Source: Bacteroidales bacterium
Lineage (GTDB): Bacteria; Bacteroidota; Bacteroidia; Bacteroidales; Muribaculaceae
Direction: 5' to 3'
DNA length: 9,261 bases
Assembly (NCBI GenBank): GCA_004557195.1
Contig: SFER01000085.1
Span: 1-9,261 of the forward strand
The first letter of the stretch is position 1, and every line of letters begins with the position of its first letter. Positions 6,560-9,261 of this stretch are shown piece after piece. Position numbers and translations under genes: made by a program. The notes beneath the pieces were generated by a model, which saw nothing but the letters and a program-made list of their open reading frames with translations, did not search any database and had not been told where the DNA came from.

Positions 6560-6588
6560 AAAAAAGCGGCTCCAACGCCGCTTTTTTT
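6560..6588. terminator. Bidirectional intrinsic terminator between converging genes
   Basis: The stem is AAAAAAGCGGC (6560-6570) paired with GCCGCTTTTTT (6577-6587), with a 6-nt loop TCCAAC and a T-tract of seven to 6588. Because the arms begin and end in A and T runs, it works in both directions: it ends the thymidine kinase transcript, whose stop is 1 nt away, and the coaD transcript, whose stop is 5 nt away. Confidence 0.93.
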
Positions 6589-6593
6589 ATGTC

Positions 6594-7085
6594 TTAAACT
6601 TCCGGCAGTGTCATGCCCGGCGGAAGGCACGCGGCTACATCGCGCCCATAGTGGATTAGTTCGCGCACTATCGACGAACTGATATGGCTATGCTCCGGGA
6701 GGGTGTATAGCAGCACGGTCTCTATGCCGTCGAGCGCGCGATTCACCTCGGCAAGGTTTTTCTCATATTCAAAATCGGCTATCATTCTCACTCCGCGCAG
6801 GATGAAGTCGGCATTGTGCTGCCGCGCAAGTTCGACGGTGAGGCACTCATAGCACACCACCTCCACGCGTGGCTCATCGCGATAGAGCGCCGATATCATC
6901 TCGAGCCGCTGCTCCGCTCTGAACATCGAGCGCTTGGCGCCGTTCACGCCGATGGCTATCACGATTCGGTCGAATAGCGGCAGGGCGCGCTGCACTATCG
7001 AGTGGTGCCCGATGGTGAAGGGGTCGAACGACCCCGGGAACAACGCCACGCGAGGGCGGTTATGCGATGTCGATGTCGGTGTCAT
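6594..7085 (-). CDS. coaD: Phosphopantetheine adenylyltransferase
   Basis: The 163-residue enzyme joins 4'-phosphopantetheine and ATP to give dephospho-CoA and pyrophosphate, the fourth step of coenzyme A synthesis in the cytosol. The nucleotidyltransferase signature VALFPGSFDPFTIGH (13-27) contains the T/HxGH motif (Thr24-Ile-Gly-His27). RGVRMIADFEYE (97-108) is the conserved phosphopantetheine/ATP region, and ISSSIVRE (135-142) is the ISSTxVR-type ATP motif. I chose ATG at 7085; two codons earlier a TTG at 7091 is also in frame but less likely. Either way the protein has about ten extra N-terminal residues compared with E. coli CoaD, encoded in the 26-nt overlap with the end of parE, so the two genes are probably translationally coupled. 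It ends at the shared terminator. Confidence 0.96.
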   Translation of the reverse strand: MTPTSTSHNRPRVALFPGSFDPFTIGHHSIVQRALPLFDRIVIAIGVNGAKRSMFRAEQRLEMISALYRDEPRVEVVCYECLTVELARQHNADFILRGVRMIADFEYEKNLAEVNRALDGIETVLLYTLPEHSHISSSIVRELIHYGRDVAACLPPGMTLPEV

Positions 7086-9000
7086 CTTCAACTACAAGAT
7101 TTTCGATTATAAACGATTGGCGCTCCATGGTGTTTTTGCCCATATAGAATTCGAGCATCTCTTTCACGGAGTCGTCTTTGCGCATTGTCACTTTGTCGAG
7201 GCGCATGTTGGGTCCGATAAATTCCTTGAATTCCTCGGGCGAGATTTCTCCAAGTCCTTTGAATCGGGTGATTTCGGCGTTGTCGCCAAGTGTCTCGATG
7301 GCTTTCACGCGCTCTTCGTCGGTGTAGCAATAGTAGGTCTCTACTGTCGATGAGGCGGCTGCGTCTTTGCTCTTGCGGCTCTGCCGTTTTGCCTCTTTGC
7401 GGTTGCGCACGCGGAAGAGCGGTGTTTGCAAGATATACACATGCCCCTTCTTGATGAGGTCGGGGAAGAATTGCAGCAGGAAGGTGAGCATGAGCAAGCG
7501 AATGTGCATTCCATCCACATCGGCATCAGTTGCGATTATCACTTTGTTGTATCGCAAGCCGTCCATCCCCTCCTCGATGTTGAGCGCGGCCTGAAGCAGG
7601 TTGAATTCCTCGTTTTCATACACCACTTTCTGCGTTTTGCCGAAACTGTTGAGCGGCTTGCCTCGGAGCGAGAACACCGCCTGGGTTTTCACATCGCGTA
7701 TCTTGGTGATGGAGCCGGTCGCCGAGTTACCCTCGGTGATGAATATCGACGATTCTTCGCGCTGGTCCCCCTTGGCGTCGTTGAGGTGGATGAGGCAGTC
7801 GCGCAGTTTCTTGTTGTGCAAGGTGGCTTTCTTGGCGCGCTCGCGTGCCTGCTTGGTTACGCCGGCTATCGCTTTGCGCTCTTTCTCCGAGTCGAGGATT
7901 TTGCGCAGTAGCACCTCGGCGGTGTTGGGCTCCTTGTGGAGGTAGTTGTCGAGTTCTTTTTTTATAAAGTCGTTGACAAACTTATACACGGTAATGCTGT
8001 CGGGCGCGGTGGAGATGTTGCTGCTTCCGAGTTTCACCTTGGTCTGGCTCTCGAAGGTGGGCTCCTGGATGCGGATGCTTATGGCGGCGACTATTCCGTT
8101 GCGGATGTCGGAATATTCAAAGTTCTTGTTATAAAATTCCTTCACCGTGCGCGACACCGCCTCGCGGAATGCCGACTGGTGGGTTCCACCCTGCCAGGTG
8201 TGCTGGCCGTTGACAAAGGAGTAGTATTCCTCGCCATATTGCGCGGTGTGGGTTATCACAGCCTCGATGTTGTGCCCGGTGAGATGGATGAGCGGATAGA
8301 GCGGCTCGTTGGTCATGCAGTCGCGCAGCATGTCGCAGAGTCCGTTCTTGGAGTGGTATTTCCTGCCGTTGAACACGAGGGTGAGACCGGTGTTGAGATA
8401 GCTGTAGTTCTTCACCATGGTCTCGATGGTCTCCTCGCGATAACTGTAGTTCACAAAGATGCTGTCGTCGGGGGCAAACTGCACCAAGGTGCCGTCAGGC
8501 TCGTCGGTGGGGGTGATTTCGGTCTCCTCGACGAGTTCGCCGGCTGCAAACGACACCGACACTTTCTGCCCGTCGCGCACCGACTGGATGAAAAACGACG
8601 ACGACAGCGCGTTGGTGGCTTTGATACCCACGCCGTTGAGCCCCACCGACATCGAGTAGTTCTCGGTGTCGTATTTCGCTCCGGTGTTCATCTTCGATGC
8701 CGCATCGCGCACCGATTTCAAAGGTATGCCGCGCCCATAGTCGCGCACCGACACGGTTTTCTCATCCACTTCGATTTCTATAACCTTACCATAGCCCTGA
8801 GTGTGCTCGTCGATGGCGTTGTCAACCACCTCCTTAAATATTACATAAATACCGTCGTCGGGATTCGAGCCGTCGCCGAGTTTGCCGATATACATCCCCG
8901 GGCGGCGGCGTATGTGTGTGCGCCAGTCGAGGGTTACAAGGCTGTCGTAACCGCCCTGCCCCGTTGCGCCTGCTGCTTCGATTTCGTCGTTTTCTTTCAT
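7060..9000 (-). CDS. parE: DNA topoisomerase IV subunit B (ParE; GyrB-like)
   Basis: The 646-residue ATPase subunit drives ParC to separate linked daughter chromosomes. The GHKL ATPase domain shows RRRPGMYIG (31-39), EVVDNAIDE (57-65; catalytic Glu57, Mg-binding Asn61), DYGRGIP (87-93) and SVGLNGVGIKATNALS, the ATP lid. The transducer domain follows, with QTKVKLGS. The Toprim domain has EGNSATGS starting at Glu423, LRGKPLN, and the TDADVDG triad (Asp492, Asp494, Asp496), and ends with ITRFKGLGE and MERQ. I prefer ParE over GyrB because the protein is short, lacks the proteobacterial GyrB insert, and matches Bacteroidetes ParE by recall (FLLQFFPDLIKKGHVYILQTPLFRVRN-like region). Oddity: the conserved EGDSA motif reads EGNSA, Asn at residue 425 (nt 7726-7728). 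ParC is not in the window. The gene has a near-ideal promoter and overlaps coaD. Confidence 0.93.
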   Translation of the reverse strand: MKENDEIEAAGATGQGGYDSLVTLDWRTHIRRRPGMYIGKLGDGSNPDDGIYVIFKEVVDNAIDEHTQGYGKVIEIEVDEKTVSVRDYGRGIPLKSVRDAASKMNTGAKYDTENYSMSVGLNGVGIKATNALSSSFFIQSVRDGQKVSVSFAAGELVEETEITPTDEPDGTLVQFAPDDSIFVNYSYREETIETMVKNYSYLNTGLTLVFNGRKYHSKNGLCDMLRDCMTNEPLYPLIHLTGHNIEAVITHTAQYGEEYYSFVNGQHTWQGGTHQSAFREAVSRTVKEFYNKNFEYSDIRNGIVAAISIRIQEPTFESQTKVKLGSSNISTAPDSITVYKFVNDFIKKELDNYLHKEPNTAEVLLRKILDSEKERKAIAGVTKQARERAKKATLHNKKLRDCLIHLNDAKGDQREESSIFITEGNSATGSITKIRDVKTQAVFSLRGKPLNSFGKTQKVVYENEEFNLLQAALNIEEGMDGLRYNKVIIATDADVDGMHIRLLMLTFLLQFFPDLIKKGHVYILQTPLFRVRNRKEAKRQSRKSKDAAASSTVETYYCYTDEERVKAIETLGDNAEITRFKGLGEISPEEFKEFIGPNMRLDKVTMRKDDSVKEMLEFYMGKNTMERQSFIIENLVVEDDTDIDIA

Positions 9001-9029
9001 GGATCAATGATACATTTTCTCAATTCTTG

Positions 9030-9060
9030 CAAAAATACAAAAATCACAGCCCAAATCAAA
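9030..9060 (-). promoter_or_regulatory. parE promoter (TTTG-N19-TATTTTTG)
   Basis: Read on the minus strand, TTTG at 9060-9057 and TATTTTTG at 9037-9030 are separated by 19 nt, the optimal spacing for the Bacteroidetes primary sigma factor. Transcription should begin about 7 nt downstream, near 9022-9025, leaving a short leader of roughly 20-25 nt before the ATG at 9000. Confidence 0.8.
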
Positions 9061-9110
9061 GCGAATTTCAAAAAAAACTCAAAAATCCGCCTCTGCAATC
9101 ATGTTTTTTG

Positions 9111-9118
9111 TATTTTTG
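9111..9118 (+). promoter_or_regulatory. -7 box of the right-edge lipoprotein gene
   Basis: TATTTTTG matches TAnnTTTG exactly and is the same octamer used by the parE promoter on the other strand. The initiation site would fall close to 9125, so the leader would be only about 10 nt, short but not unusual for leaders lacking a Shine-Dalgarno. Confidence 0.6.
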
Positions 9119-9135
9119 CAGAAAACTTTGGAATT

Positions 9136-9261
9136 ATGAATATCAAAACCACACTTATAGCAGCCGCTGCATTCCTCCTCCTCACCGGGTGCAAGACCAC
9201 GGAGCAAAACTATCGCAATGCCTACTCTATCGCTAAGGAGAAGGAGACGCTGAGCATCGAC
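9136..9261 (+). CDS. Short lipoprotein, N-terminal part (3' end outside window)
   Basis: Forty-two codons are visible, starting at ATG 9136 and open to the window end. Residues 1-18 form a clear lipoprotein signal peptide (NIKTT, then a hydrophobic run) with lipobox LLTGC and lipidated Cys19. The mature start, CKTTEQNYRNAYSIAKEKE, is polar and helical, and resembles by recall the beginning of Bacteroidales SPOR-domain lipoproteins, in which a Cys-Lys start and an NAYxxAKxKE-like stretch precede a C-terminal peptidoglycan-binding SPOR repeat. That domain would lie outside the window, so the family is a guess. It is transcribed divergently from parE through a mirrored promoter pair. The lipoprotein nature is solid. 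Confidence 0.8.
   Translation, partial: MNIKTTLIAAAAFLLLTGCKTTEQNYRNAYSIAKEKETLSID

Larger units (their letters stand above)
9001..9135. promoter_or_regulatory. Divergent promoter region with mirrored -7 boxes
   Basis: This 135-nt gap separates parE (leftward) from a lipoprotein gene (rightward). For parE, TTTG (minus strand of 9057-9060), a 19-nt spacer and TATTTTTG (minus strand of 9030-9037) make a perfect Bacteroidetes promoter. For the rightward gene TATTTTTG at 9111-9118 is an exact -7 box, 17 nt before its ATG; no TTTG -33 box is clear. The 16 bases at 9028-9043 and 9105-9120 are perfect inverted copies of one another, covering both -7 boxes. Confidence 0.8.

Noticed and set aside
5899..6630. 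243-codon open frame on the minus strand across the thymidine kinase gene
   Set aside because: It is antisense to an unmistakable tdk, crosses the bidirectional terminator, and its product has no recognisable motif; codon bias of the sense gene creates it.
6594..7091. TTG start at 7091 for coaD
   Set aside because: ATG is available two codons downstream and nothing favours the TTG.
8916..9236. 106-codon plus-strand frame spanning the parE start and the divergent promoters
   Set aside because: It crosses two promoters and reads the lipoprotein gene out of frame; the true rightward gene starts at 9136.

Overview
This looks like a piece of a Bacteroidales chromosome, with GC-rich core genes. 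The main reason is promoter style: several genes are preceded by exact or near-exact copies of the Bacteroidetes -7 box TAnnTTTG, one with a TTTG -33 box 19 nt upstream, and Shine-Dalgarno sequences are weak or absent. Protein content agrees: a Bacteroidetes-like topoisomerase IV ParE, short lipoproteins, and a glycine-zipper OmpA lipoprotein. Genus cannot be resolved; a Muribaculaceae-like lineage is a guess from the fairly high GC.

Layout. Bases 1-579 carry the 3' end of an AT-rich superfamily I helicase gene, probably accessory DNA. After a gene-free stretch with a hairpin, an OmpA-family lipoprotein (786-1499, minus) and a glycosyltransferase (1513-2625, minus) form a leftward pair 13 nt apart. 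A divergent control region (2626-2743) separates them from a rightward pair of overlapping glycosyltransferases (GT4-like 2744-3883, GT2 3868-4827). A putative SAM methyltransferase follows with its own promoter (4885-5811), then thymidine kinase (5929-6558), ending at a bidirectional terminator. Converging on it from the right is a parE-coaD unit (9000 to 6594, minus) with a 26-nt overlap. ParE is transcribed divergently from a short lipoprotein gene that runs off the right edge.

Function. The middle (1513-5811) is a small glycan-building or glycan-modifying block: three glycosyltransferases and one methyltransferase, without a visible polymerase, flippase or sugar-nucleotide synthesis gene. 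The right part is housekeeping: thymidine salvage, coenzyme A synthesis and chromosome decatenation. No phage, CRISPR, transposon or RNA gene was recognised.

The points most worth a second look are an Asp-to-Asn change in the ParE EGDSA motif at a known quinolone-resistance position, mirror-image promoters between parE and the lipoprotein gene, the compact glycosyltransferase/methyltransferase block, and the composition change at the left edge. I did not find convincing evidence of a wholly new system.
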